Shown here in pieces: positions 38,176-45,822 of a stretch of DNA of 64,000 nucleotides (position 1 is its first letter; every line of letters begins with the position of its first letter). Both the position numbers and the translations under genes were made by a program. The notes under the pieces were generated by a model. It was not told where the DNA came from, ran no database searches, and saw only the letters and a list, made by a program, of their open reading frames with translations. Source of the DNA: Leptospira ellinghausenii (GTDB lineage Bacteria > Spirochaetota > Leptospiria > Leptospirales > Leptospiraceae); assembly GCF_003114815.1 (NCBI RefSeq), contig NZ_BFAZ01000009.1, positions 1,054,001 to 1,118,000 on the forward strand, in the 5' to 3' direction.

Positions 38176-38913
38176 CTATTGAGCAGTTAATCCACCATCA
38201 AGGACAATGCACTGTCCTGTCATATAGGAAGAAGAGTCTGAAGCTAGATAAATAGCAGCTCCCAAAATATCCTCAGGTTTACCTAGTCTACCCATTGGAA
38301 TTCCAGCTAATACTTGTTTCATGATAAATTCTTTATCCTTAATCATATCGGTCATATCAGTATCGATTAGTCCAGGGCATATCACATTCACTCGGTATCC
38401 ATTATTACACCATTCAATGGCAAGTGCTTTTGATAATGTGATAACAGCTCCTTTTGTTCCTGAATAAACAGAAGCAAGTTTACTTCCTACCATTCCTAAG
38501 ACAGATGCAACATTTATGATATTTCCACCTTCTTTTTTATGATGTTTATAATAGGCTTGGCAATTTCGAAAAACACCAACATAGTTAGTTTGTACTATGT
38601 TTTGTAATTCATCTTCTTTAAATCCTGAAGCGGGTGTATTTGTTGCGATACCTGCATTATTGATTAAAGTATCTAATCGGCCATGTTTAGCTTTAATTTG
38701 ACCTATCACTTCGTAAGCAGAACCTTCACTTCTTACATCCAAGACAACACCATGGATCCCTTCTTTTTCCATCCAATGGATTGATTCTGGTTTGGAACCT
38801 GCACCATAGACAATGGCTCCAGCATCACGAAACCCAAGTGCTAACGATTTACCGATACCTCGGCTTGCACCTGTAATTAAAATTGTTTTACCTTTTACAT
38901 CAAATAAACTCAT
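38176..38913 (-). CDS. Short-chain dehydrogenase/reductase
   Basis: A 245-residue SDR with TGASRGIGKS (cofactor), NNAGIA and YSGTKGAV (catalytic Tyr and Lys) and the C-terminal LDGGLTAQ. It resembles 3-oxoacyl-ACP reductase and gluconate dehydrogenase-like enzymes; substrate unknown. It differs clearly from the FabG copy at 8575. Its start overlaps the small lipoprotein gene stop by four bases and it ends 11 bases before the YrdC-like gene. Confidence 0.87.
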   Translation of the reverse strand: MSLFDVKGKTILITGASRGIGKSLALGFRDAGAIVYGAGSKPESIHWMEKEGIHGVVLDVRSEGSAYEVIGQIKAKHGRLDTLINNAGIATNTPASGFKEDELQNIVQTNYVGVFRNCQAYYKHHKKEGGNIINVASVLGMVGSKLASVYSGTKGAVITLSKALAIEWCNNGYRVNVICPGLIDTDMTDMIKDKEFIMKQVLAGIPMGRLGKPEDILGAAIYLASDSSSYMTGQCIVLDGGLTAQ

Positions 38914-39152
38914 TTTACCTCATGATTGGAAGGATAACATTCGCTAGCTTGTGGCTTTGTATCTTCCATTAATTTTTTGTAGTCTAGTGTATTATCATCT
39001 TTTACTAAATCCCTTCGTATATAATGGGTTCCTTTTTCATAATAATCTGCAATGGGATTACAATCTTGAATGTCTTCTGAATAACCCCGTTTACAACCAA
39101 CCACTAAAACGAATGCCCATATAAGAAGTGTAAAAAATCTTGGACTCACCAT
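38910..39152 (-). CDS. Small lipoprotein
   Basis: An 80-residue precursor with a short signal, MVSPRFFTLLIWAFVLVVGCKRG, and Cys20 in a VVGC lipobox. The mature 61 residues are polar, with two further cysteines, and match no motif I know. It starts divergently from maf, 39 bases away, and overlaps the SDR gene by four bases (ATGA), so is translated with it. Confidence 0.65.
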   Translation of the reverse strand: MVSPRFFTLLIWAFVLVVGCKRGYSEDIQDCNPIADYYEKGTHYIRRDLVKDDNTLDYKKLMEDTKPQASECYPSNHEVK

Positions 39153-39191
39153 GGACTAAGTAAACAATATCCCTTAAGGAATAGCAAGAAA

Positions 39192-39767
39192 TTGTTTGTT
39201 TTAAAATCAGCATCTCCCAGAAGAAAACAAATCCTGTCAGATTTGGGTTTTTTATTCCTCATCCAACCCGAACACATAGACGAATCTCAATATAAAAACG
39301 AAAATCCACTTGAATATTTAGAACGAATGGTTCACTCAAAACTGGGTGACCTATTTGAACCATACAACCTTTATTTGGCATGTGATACAATCGTTGTCCA
39401 TAAAAACGAGATTCTCCACAAACCTGTGGATGAAGTAGATGCGTTTCGAATTCTTAAATACCTCTCAGGAAAAGAACATTCCGTATTTTCGGGTGCTGTT
39501 CTTAGAAATGGTTCTGGTTCTGATTTTTTTTACGAAGAGACATTAATCCAATTTAAGGATTGGAATGACTCGGAAATTCAAACTTATATTAAAGAATACA
39601 ACCCATTTGATAAAGCTGGGTCTTACGGAATTCAGGACAAAAATGGACCCGTCAAAATGTGGAAAGGGTCTTATCTCAACGTGTTAGGATTTCCTTTCCG
39701 AAGTTTTTTGGCGCGCCACGAACTATGGATCCGTTCGTGGGAAGATGGGTTTATGCGTAAAGATTGA
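39192..39767 (+). CDS. maf: Maf-family nucleotide pyrophosphatase
   Basis: A 191-residue house-cleaning enzyme that hydrolyses dTTP/UTP-type or modified nucleotides. The start is a TTG with AAGGAA about ten bases upstream. Family motifs are LKSASPRRKQIL at the N-terminus, ACDTIVVH, KPVDEVDAFRIL, SGKEHSVFSGA and DKAGSYGIQ. The Maf fold is well preserved and the length is normal. Older literature names it a septum-formation inhibitor. Confidence 0.9.
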   Translation: MFVLKSASPRRKQILSDLGFLFLIQPEHIDESQYKNENPLEYLERMVHSKLGDLFEPYNLYLACDTIVVHKNEILHKPVDEVDAFRILKYLSGKEHSVFSGAVLRNGSGSDFFYEETLIQFKDWNDSEIQTYIKEYNPFDKAGSYGIQDKNGPVKMWKGSYLNVLGFPFRSFLARHELWIRSWEDGFMRKD

Positions 39768-39981
39768 CTAGGTTTCCAGGTTTGTAACTGGCTTTTGCTT
39801 CTGGAGTGGATTGGATTTCCTGAGCTTGATTTTTGGTTTCGGAACTAGGGAATTTTGGCTGGTAGGAACGCGATTGGATCGCTTCCACCTGTTCCACTGC
39901 TTGCGTATTGTATGTAGGAGAAACATACATATACGGTTCTCCTAATCCTGAAACTCTTGCCACATTACTTGAGATTTCCAT
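39751..39981 (-). CDS. Small hypothetical protein
   Basis: A possible 76-residue protein, rich in Ser, Gln, Pro and Glu with no signal peptide (MEISSNVARVSGLGEPYMYVS). It converges on maf, overlapping it by 17 bases, and is divergent from holA. Its ribosome site is weak. Its low-complexity composition neither supports nor rules out a real gene; the intergenic position and a full-length frame in a short gap argue for it. Confidence 0.45.
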   Translation of the reverse strand: MEISSNVARVSGLGEPYMYVSPTYNTQAVEQVEAIQSRSYQPKFPSSETKNQAQEIQSTPEAKASYKPGNLVNLYA

Positions 39982-40032
39982 ACTATGATTATCGCCTTAG
40001 TCCTGTTGTTAGATTAGACCAGATTCAAGAAA

Positions 40033-41142
40033 ATGGAAACAAAAAAATCCCAAGCAAGAGAATATAACTCCCTTTTCCAATTATTTAAGACTCCTGGAGC
40101 TCAAATTCCTCAATTCTTCGCTTATGCAGGCGAGGATTCTTATGAGTTTGAACTGATTGTGGATCACTACAGGGAAACTCTGCAAAAAACTTTGGGTGAT
40201 TTTGAAGTCATTTTGATTGTATCTGAATCGGGTGAACAGGCCAAATTATTTGCTGAACTTTTCACACCCGATATGTTTTACCCAAGAAAGCTGATCATCA
40301 TCAAAAACGCCACTGCACTCTTTAAACCGATATTAGAAACCAAAACAACCAATGAGTGGAAAGACTTTGCATCTGGTTTTCGAAAAAATATCACTTCGGT
40401 TTCCGATGAAATTTACACCCTTATCCATTATGATGGAAAGGATGTCCCTAAGAGTTTAATTGATTTGTTCCAAGGAACTTTAAGTTTTTTTAAAGCAAAA
40501 ATCCTATACCCAAATGATTATCCAAAAATTTTTAAGGAAGTATGTGATCAAGAGCAGGTTCATTTTGAACAAAATGCAAGTGAGGAATTTATACATAGAA
40601 TTCCGGCAAACGTTGGAGCTTACATCAAAAGTGTAAAAAAATTAAAACAGTATTTACATCGTTCAAAATTTACAATCGATGATGTGAACACAGTGTTATT
40701 CAGTCAAAATGAATTGAATACCAATGTATTAGTTGAGTCTTTGATCCAAAAACGGAAGGTCGATTTTTTTAAAGAGTTCACAAAATTCAGTGATCAAAAT
40801 TCTGAAATATTAAACTTTTTAACAAGGCTTACATATAAGTTGGATGAAATCCGAAAAATTAAAGTGATTCGTTCAAGGCATAATGGTGAAGTACCAATTC
40901 CTATAATGGATGAACTTTTAAAAACTGCTAGTTTTTCGGAGGCGAGAAAAAATTTCGTAAGGCGTCAATTGGTAACAGACTCTGCTAATTTTACAGATAA
41001 ATTATTAGACCAATTTTATGATATTGTAATTGAGATGAATATAAAATTTAAATCAGGTTTAAGAGATGAAGAAGGTAAAAACTACTTCATTCAAAAAATC
41101 ATGCATTTGTTTTCTCTCCTTCAAGATAAATCTTCCAATTGA
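40033..41142 (+). CDS. holA: DNA polymerase III delta subunit (clamp-loader)
   Basis: A 369-residue protein matching HolA in layout: an N-terminal Rossmann-like domain (FFAYAGEDSYEFELIVDHY), a P-loop-less AAA fold, then helical parts with IHRIPANVGAYIKSVKKLKQYL and LLDQFYDIVIEMNIKFKSGL. Delta opens the beta clamp during loading. Sequence conservation is low in this family and there is no Walker motif, which is normal. It overlaps the Fis-type regulator gene on the other strand by 22 bases. HolB lies at 54703. Confidence 0.75.
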   Translation: METKKSQAREYNSLFQLFKTPGAQIPQFFAYAGEDSYEFELIVDHYRETLQKTLGDFEVILIVSESGEQAKLFAELFTPDMFYPRKLIIIKNATALFKPILETKTTNEWKDFASGFRKNITSVSDEIYTLIHYDGKDVPKSLIDLFQGTLSFFKAKILYPNDYPKIFKEVCDQEQVHFEQNASEEFIHRIPANVGAYIKSVKKLKQYLHRSKFTIDDVNTVLFSQNELNTNVLVESLIQKRKVDFFKEFTKFSDQNSEILNFLTRLTYKLDEIRKIKVIRSRHNGEVPIPIMDELLKTASFSEARKNFVRRQLVTDSANFTDKLLDQFYDIVIEMNIKFKSGLRDEEGKNYFIQKIMHLFSLLQDKSSN

Positions 41143-42008
41143 AATTCATGTAATTTTCGATACAAGTTACGCTCAGAAATTCCCAATAGTTTGGCAGCCT
41201 TTTCTCGGTTACCTTTTGTATAAATTAAGTTTGCCCTAATGATTTCCTTTTCATATTGCTCCAGACTGATGCCCGGTAAGATATTCAATTCAGATAATGA
41301 ATTTTCAAAAAAGTGAGGTGGAATTTGTTTCCAATGAAGTTGTTTTCCAGAAGAAAAACCAACCAAAGCAAAAATGAGTTCCTTTAATTCCGTATAATTA
41401 CGGCTAAAGATTTTGTTCTTGAAAAAAGTATAAAAATCTTCATCCAATGTTGAAATTTTCTTATTGAGACTTTGATTCGCTTCAGCCAAAAACTCATACA
41501 CGAATAGTGGCAGTTCCGATATTCTTTTTTTTAAATTAGGCAATTCAAAACGAAATGATTTAAACTGTTCATAAAAATCGGAATGAATATTCTTTTGATT
41601 TAGGATTTCCATTTCTTCCGAATGAATTTCCCAATACAAATATACTTTTGATTTTTCGTTATATTTTTCTTCCTTCCACCACTGTTGTAACAATATAATC
41701 TCTTCTTTTTTGGCTTTTGTTATCCAATCTAGAATCACAGTTACACTTTGTTTCGATGACTTTATTTTATCTAAGTTTCCTTCAAAGGAAAACAAATAGG
41801 AAAAATCAAATGAAATGATAGAAGAATCTGGAATATTTCTTTTTTCTAAACTTCTTTGGATCCAGAATGATTTACCAATTCCACGGTCCCCAACGATTAA
41901 GATTGGCAATGTGGAGTTAGAAATTTCTAACCATTGTTTTTTGATTTTTTCAATGTCAGAACCTTTCGTAATCCACTCAAGATTGGCCTTATCTTTTCTT
42001 AATGACAC
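41121..42008 (-). CDS. Fis-type HTH regulator with divergent P-loop domain
   Basis: A 295-residue protein whose C-terminus (YTKGNREKAAKLLGISERNLYRKLHEF) is a Fis/HTH_8 DNA-binding helix-turn-helix. The N-terminal part has a Walker A-like loop (VGDRGIGKSFW, about 37-47). The central sequence looks like a shortened, divergent AAA domain, with no GAFTGA loop, so it should not activate sigma-54 in the classical way. Its start overlaps the end of the secreted-protein gene by 20 bases, so the two are likely functionally linked. Confidence 0.7.
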   Translation of the reverse strand: MSLRKDKANLEWITKGSDIEKIKKQWLEISNSTLPILIVGDRGIGKSFWIQRSLEKRNIPDSSIISFDFSYLFSFEGNLDKIKSSKQSVTVILDWITKAKKEEIILLQQWWKEEKYNEKSKVYLYWEIHSEEMEILNQKNIHSDFYEQFKSFRFELPNLKKRISELPLFVYEFLAEANQSLNKKISTLDEDFYTFFKNKIFSRNYTELKELIFALVGFSSGKQLHWKQIPPHFFENSLSELNILPGISLEQYEKEIIRANLIYTKGNREKAAKLLGISERNLYRKLHEFQLEDLS

Positions 42009-43566
42009 TCACTGTTCCTTGCAGATATCCATTAAATTCTCTAATTTTATTTACATCTAAAAACTTTTTAGCCTGAGAAGGTTTTACCATCAATGTTTTC
42101 GGATAAGAGTAATTTGTTTTCAATAAGTTCGTTTCCGCTGGGACATTTTTAATCCCCCAAGTTGATAATGGATCCAATACAAAAGTTGTTTGGATTAGGT
42201 ATTCCTTTCCCTTTGATACTTGCACATCATAAGGTAGTTGGATCCAAATGGCTTCTCCTTTTGACTCAACAAGTACCGTTTGGAATCTATCTTTTTCTAA
42301 CAATTCAGAGTTTGATTCGGTTCTCAATATGGCTTCTAAATCAGTTTTAATTTCTTCCTTTTCCAATACTCGTTTTTCACTGATTTTTTCATACGCCATA
42401 TAAAGATTATACGGTGAGACTACATCCACTGCTGCTCTTACAAGAGATGCATCATATTTTTTGATATTGTTTTGGTTCCATTGGAATGGAAACTGTAACT
42501 CTTCTTGAGATGAATATACATTAAATTGGTTTAAGTATAAGTATTCGTATCCATCTTGCGTTCCAATTTTTTGGTAATCGGTAATACCAACGACTCTGGA
42601 ATTACTTGCTTTCCCTATTCTCTGCAATTCACGAATGGTCGAAAGATCTGAATGATTCGGAATTAAGATGATTGGTTCGATTTCCATATGACGGAGATCA
42701 TTGAGAGCCATAATGATAGAACCAGATTTGTCTTTTACACTAGAAGAAAGTAATAGGAACAATTTTCTAGATTCTTTTTTGCCAGTAGAAAACTTTCCTT
42801 TTAAACCTTGTAACGCTCCTAAAACAGATTCAGATTGGTTTGATCCTTGCCACCCTGTTTCTTCCATAATTTTTTTAATTTCAGCATGTTCTTTTGTAGG
42901 AGGTATGGTAAGAGTCTTATCTTTTTTGACTAAAGTAACACCTAAGTACAAACCATCTTGGTCATACATCGAGTTTAAACTTTTCACTATGTCTTTTTTA
43001 TAATAGGCGTATGAAGAATGGACATCGATGAATAAATTGATTTCGTAATAGACCGGGTTTTTACTTTTTTTCTCATAATAACGAGGAGGTAAAAATCGAA
43101 AACTTTTCTCATTATGTTTTTCATACGCCATAACAAAATTCGAAATTAATTTAGATTGGATGATTTGTTTTGATAGATTTTTACAGTTGAAAATGACCGT
43201 TTTAACTAAGATCGGATTACCAAAGTCAATCTGATCCTGGACTACAAAATGAGAATCCCATTCGTTACAATAGGAATTAAAATCCTCATCTTTCAGATCC
43301 GCTTCTTCATTCCATTCGGTTTCATTCAGATAATTTTCTATTAGTTTTGGGTCAGTGATTTCAGTAAAAAAATTTCGTTTTAGATAATGTCGCGAAAGGC
43401 GGGACAATTCAAAACCAGCCTCTTTTTTTGACCCGAGAACAGGTGGTACTTCTCCCGAAATATAAGCAGGTAGGATAGAAATTTCTTTCGCATAAACATT
43501 TTTAGGGAAGAACGCAAAAAAAATAAGCAACGATGCAATAACATGCAAAGATAGGAATCGAGACAT
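41989..43566 (-). CDS. Exported protein with CsgG/TolB-N-like and VWA-like regions
   Basis: A 525-residue protein with a signal peptide (about 1-26, ending NVYA). The N-terminal region (ISILPAYISGEV, CNEWDSHFVVQDQI) has the rhythm of CsgG/TolB-N-type domains. The middle region (about 190-340) carries FIDVHSSYAYYK, a partial DxSxS metal site with His in place of one Ser, and SVKDKSGSIIMALN, suggesting a von Willebrand A-like fold. These assignments are inference from pattern. It overlaps the Fis-type regulator gene downstream. Confidence 0.55.
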   Translation of the reverse strand: MSRFLSLHVIASLLIFFAFFPKNVYAKEISILPAYISGEVPPVLGSKKEAGFELSRLSRHYLKRNFFTEITDPKLIENYLNETEWNEEADLKDEDFNSYCNEWDSHFVVQDQIDFGNPILVKTVIFNCKNLSKQIIQSKLISNFVMAYEKHNEKSFRFLPPRYYEKKSKNPVYYEINLFIDVHSSYAYYKKDIVKSLNSMYDQDGLYLGVTLVKKDKTLTIPPTKEHAEIKKIMEETGWQGSNQSESVLGALQGLKGKFSTGKKESRKLFLLLSSSVKDKSGSIIMALNDLRHMEIEPIILIPNHSDLSTIRELQRIGKASNSRVVGITDYQKIGTQDGYEYLYLNQFNVYSSQEELQFPFQWNQNNIKKYDASLVRAAVDVVSPYNLYMAYEKISEKRVLEKEEIKTDLEAILRTESNSELLEKDRFQTVLVESKGEAIWIQLPYDVQVSKGKEYLIQTTFVLDPLSTWGIKNVPAETNLLKTNYSYPKTLMVKPSQAKKFLDVNKIREFNGYLQGTVSVIKKR

Positions 43567-43631
43567 AAAATTAGAATTGGTCTATTGTGAGAAAATGTAA
43601 ATCTTTATCCTACAAGCGAAATTCGTTTTCT

Positions 43632-43659
43632 TTGATAAAAGATTGACAAGTGTTATGAA
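43632..43659 (+). promoter_or_regulatory. Candidate lipL21 promoter
   Basis: TTGATA (43632-43637) and TATGAA (43654-43659) are separated by 16 bases, with TG just before the -10 (extended type). The promoter lies 37 bases upstream of the lipL21 ATG, and AAAGGAG precedes the start. A perfect TTGACA at 43643 lacks a good -10 partner. Confidence 0.45.
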
Positions 43660-43695
43660 TCAGATCAAATTCTTCGGAAAAGGAGTAGATTCTTT

Positions 43696-44277
43696 ATGAA
43701 GAAATCACTTATCGTATGTGCCTCTCTAATCGCATTTGTTGTATCTTGCGGATCCAATGATGGAGGCAGAAGAGACGCTACGACCGTAGGTAAAAATGGT
43801 TGGATTTTTGAAGGTTGGGCTTGTGCCCCAGACGCGGCGGCTGCAAAACGTGGTCAAAGCCCTGCTGAGTACTGCAAAGGAAAAGAAAAAGAGTTCGATT
43901 ATCTTTACATGAAATTTTCTGCACGTGCATCTGACAAAGCAATCAAAGCGAATTCAGTAGCGATGAAACAATCCACTTGCCGTGAAGCAGCTCGTTTACA
44001 AGTTGCTGGTGATGGTTTGAAAAAAATCCTAGGTGAATACTTAGAACAAGCTTCTGGTGTGTCCGATGGTCAATCTACTGGTTCTGTAATCGTATCTGAA
44101 TCAAAAGGTATTATCAAAGGTGTTGGAGTTTATGACTGCTGCTCTCTAAACAATGAAACAGGAATCTGCGCGAACGTAGGTGAGCCTGAGACTTGGGAAG
44201 AATGTCAGTGTGTTGGTTACCTCAGATATGCAGGTGGACAAAAAGCTCTCGAAGCAAAAGCAACTGCTGCTCAGTAA
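43696..44277 (+). CDS. lipL21: Outer-membrane lipoprotein LipL21
   Basis: A 193-residue abundant surface lipoprotein of leptospires. The signal is MKKSLIVCASLIAFVVSCGS, with Cys18 as the acylated residue. The mature sequence matches what I recall of LipL21: DATTVGKNGW, KRGQSPAEYCKGK, ASDKAIKANSVAMKQSTCREAAR, GVYDCC, CQCVGYLRYAGGQKA. Six or more cysteines may form disulfides. It is monocistronic with a strong promoter-like region and a perfect terminator. In L. interrogans the gene also lies close to dnaA. This is the clearest taxonomic marker here. Confidence 0.93.
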   Translation: MKKSLIVCASLIAFVVSCGSNDGGRRDATTVGKNGWIFEGWACAPDAAAAKRGQSPAEYCKGKEKEFDYLYMKFSARASDKAIKANSVAMKQSTCREAARLQVAGDGLKKILGEYLEQASGVSDGQSTGSVIVSESKGIIKGVGVYDCCSLNNETGICANVGEPETWEECQCVGYLRYAGGQKALEAKATAAQ

Positions 44278-44300
44278 CCTGACAATAGCCCTTTGTTACG

Positions 44301-44332
44301 AAAAAGCCTCCTTTGTGGGAGGCTTTTTTTTT
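44301..44332 (+). terminator. Rho-independent terminator after lipL21
   Basis: Arms AAAAAGCCTCC (44301-44311) and GGAGGCTTTTT (44318-44328) form an 11-bp perfect stem with a 6-base loop, followed by a T-run. It lies 23 bases after the lipL21 stop. Confidence 0.9.
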
Positions 44333-44399
44333 GCCCTGATCCAAATGAATTCCGTGGAAATGGAATTTTTTGGACAAGCAGGTAAACATATCTTCTATT

Positions 44400-44783
44400 T
44401 TATTTTTTCACTTTTGGATCAAAGTAATGTTTATGGATAAACTCTTGTACAACTTTGTGTTCTGAAGCAGCAAGTGGCTTAAAGATGACAGAAGTTGTTT
44501 TCCCTGCGGTTCTGTGAACGGTTCCTAAAATTTCTAATGGGTTTTGGTTAAGTGAAAATTGAATTTTGACTTGGTCACCTTCATAAAAAATTGCTGTTGT
44601 TTGAAAAGCAAGTCCACCTGTCCCCAAATCAGAAAGGTGTCCAGTCACTGGGCCTGACTTTGTTTTTACCAACTCAACAGTGCATGGAACATCTAATTTC
44701 ACACGAGCATCTTTTCTTTTTTGTTTTGCTCCGCCATATTTACTGTAACTATCGGAGAATATCGATTGTTTTGAATCAGCCAT
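44400..44783 (-). CDS. PilZ-domain protein (c-di-GMP binding)
   Basis: A 127-residue, single-domain PilZ protein starting at the ATG with AAGGAA upstream; a TTG 18 bases earlier is also in frame but weaker. The c-di-GMP-binding motifs appear as RKDARVKLDVP (for RxxxR) and LSDLGTGGLAF (for DxSxxG, here with Gly replacing Ser). It could be an effector for the c-di-GMP signal that the EAL-like protein at 3356 might control. It follows dus on the same strand. Confidence 0.83.
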   Translation of the reverse strand: MADSKQSIFSDSYSKYGGAKQKRKDARVKLDVPCTVELVKTKSGPVTGHLSDLGTGGLAFQTTAIFYEGDQVKIQFSLNQNPLEILGTVHRTAGKTTSVIFKPLAASEHKVVQEFIHKHYFDPKVKK

Positions 44784-44793
44784 TTCAGGTTCC

Positions 44794-45807
44794 TTATACA
44801 AGACTTACAAACGTTTCGCAGTTTATACTCTCGTTTTTGATTTCGCTTGTTTCCAAAAATTTTGAGTCCATTTGAACGGATTCTAATCTATTTTTAAATT
44901 CATCCACGGAAGTAACTGTTAGCAGTTCTCTTTTTGTGTCTTCCGGGAATCCTGTATTTTCTATATATTTAATGAAATGTTTTCTAAATAAAACCAGCGC
45001 ATAATCATCATTTGATGGATAAAAGTCCAACATCAAATCGAGGTGTTCAAGTATTACTGATTGAATCTCATTCCATTGTACCAATTCTTTTGGAGTGTTG
45101 CCAAAGACCCAAGGATTTCCAATTGCTTTTCTACCAATGAGAACTAAATCAACACCATACTGTTTCTTTTTTTCAATTGCTTCCGCATATGATTTCACAT
45201 CCCCATTTCCATAAATTGGTACATTGGTACGTGATTTGATTTCACCAATGGCATTCCAATCTGCCAAACCAGTATATGCCATGACCTTTGTCCTACCATG
45301 AACAGAGATAGCAGAAACTCCTGAATCTTCTAATACTTTGACTGTTTCTAGATAATTCAAAGAATTAGAATCCCAGCCCAATCGAATTTTTGCAGTAACA
45401 GGCAAACTTGTTCTTTTTCGAATCCCTTCGATCATATTTCCCGCTAAACGAACATTTTTCAAAAGACCAGCACCAGATCCATTATGTGATACTTTTGCTA
45501 CAGAACATCCCATGTTTAAATCGATGATATCTGGTTTTCGTTCGGCTGCAATCTCCGAAGCATAAACAACAGTATCTAGATCAGAACCGAAAATTTGGAA
45601 AACAAGAGGCCGTTCCATTTCTTGGTATCGAAACATATCCAAAGACTTTACATTTCCTATTTTAATTTGTTCTGTTGATACAAACTCTGTGTAAGAAAAC
45701 GCAGAACCAAACCTTCTTGTGATTTGTCGGTAAGGGCTATCGGAAATGCCAGCCATTGGTGATAAAGCTACATCACCTTCGATTGTTACATTCCCAATCT
45801 TTACCAT
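44794..45807 (-). CDS. dus: tRNA-dihydrouridine synthase
   Basis: A 337-residue flavoenzyme of DusB type that reduces uridines in tRNA. The FMN barrel starts ALSPMAGISDSPYRQ. The catalytic cysteine is in NMGCSVAKVSHNGSGAGLL, and HGRTKVMAYTGLADW and GNGDVKSY complete the family pattern. TAGGA precedes the ATG. It starts 15 bases after gyrA and may be the tail of the gyrase transcript. Confidence 0.92.
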   Translation of the reverse strand: MVKIGNVTIEGDVALSPMAGISDSPYRQITRRFGSAFSYTEFVSTEQIKIGNVKSLDMFRYQEMERPLVFQIFGSDLDTVVYASEIAAERKPDIIDLNMGCSVAKVSHNGSGAGLLKNVRLAGNMIEGIRKRTSLPVTAKIRLGWDSNSLNYLETVKVLEDSGVSAISVHGRTKVMAYTGLADWNAIGEIKSRTNVPIYGNGDVKSYAEAIEKKKQYGVDLVLIGRKAIGNPWVFGNTPKELVQWNEIQSVILEHLDLMLDFYPSNDDYALVLFRKHFIKYIENTGFPEDTKRELLTVTSVDEFKNRLESVQMDSKFLETSEIKNESINCETFVSLV

Positions 45808-45822
45808 ATTACAAATTCCTAA

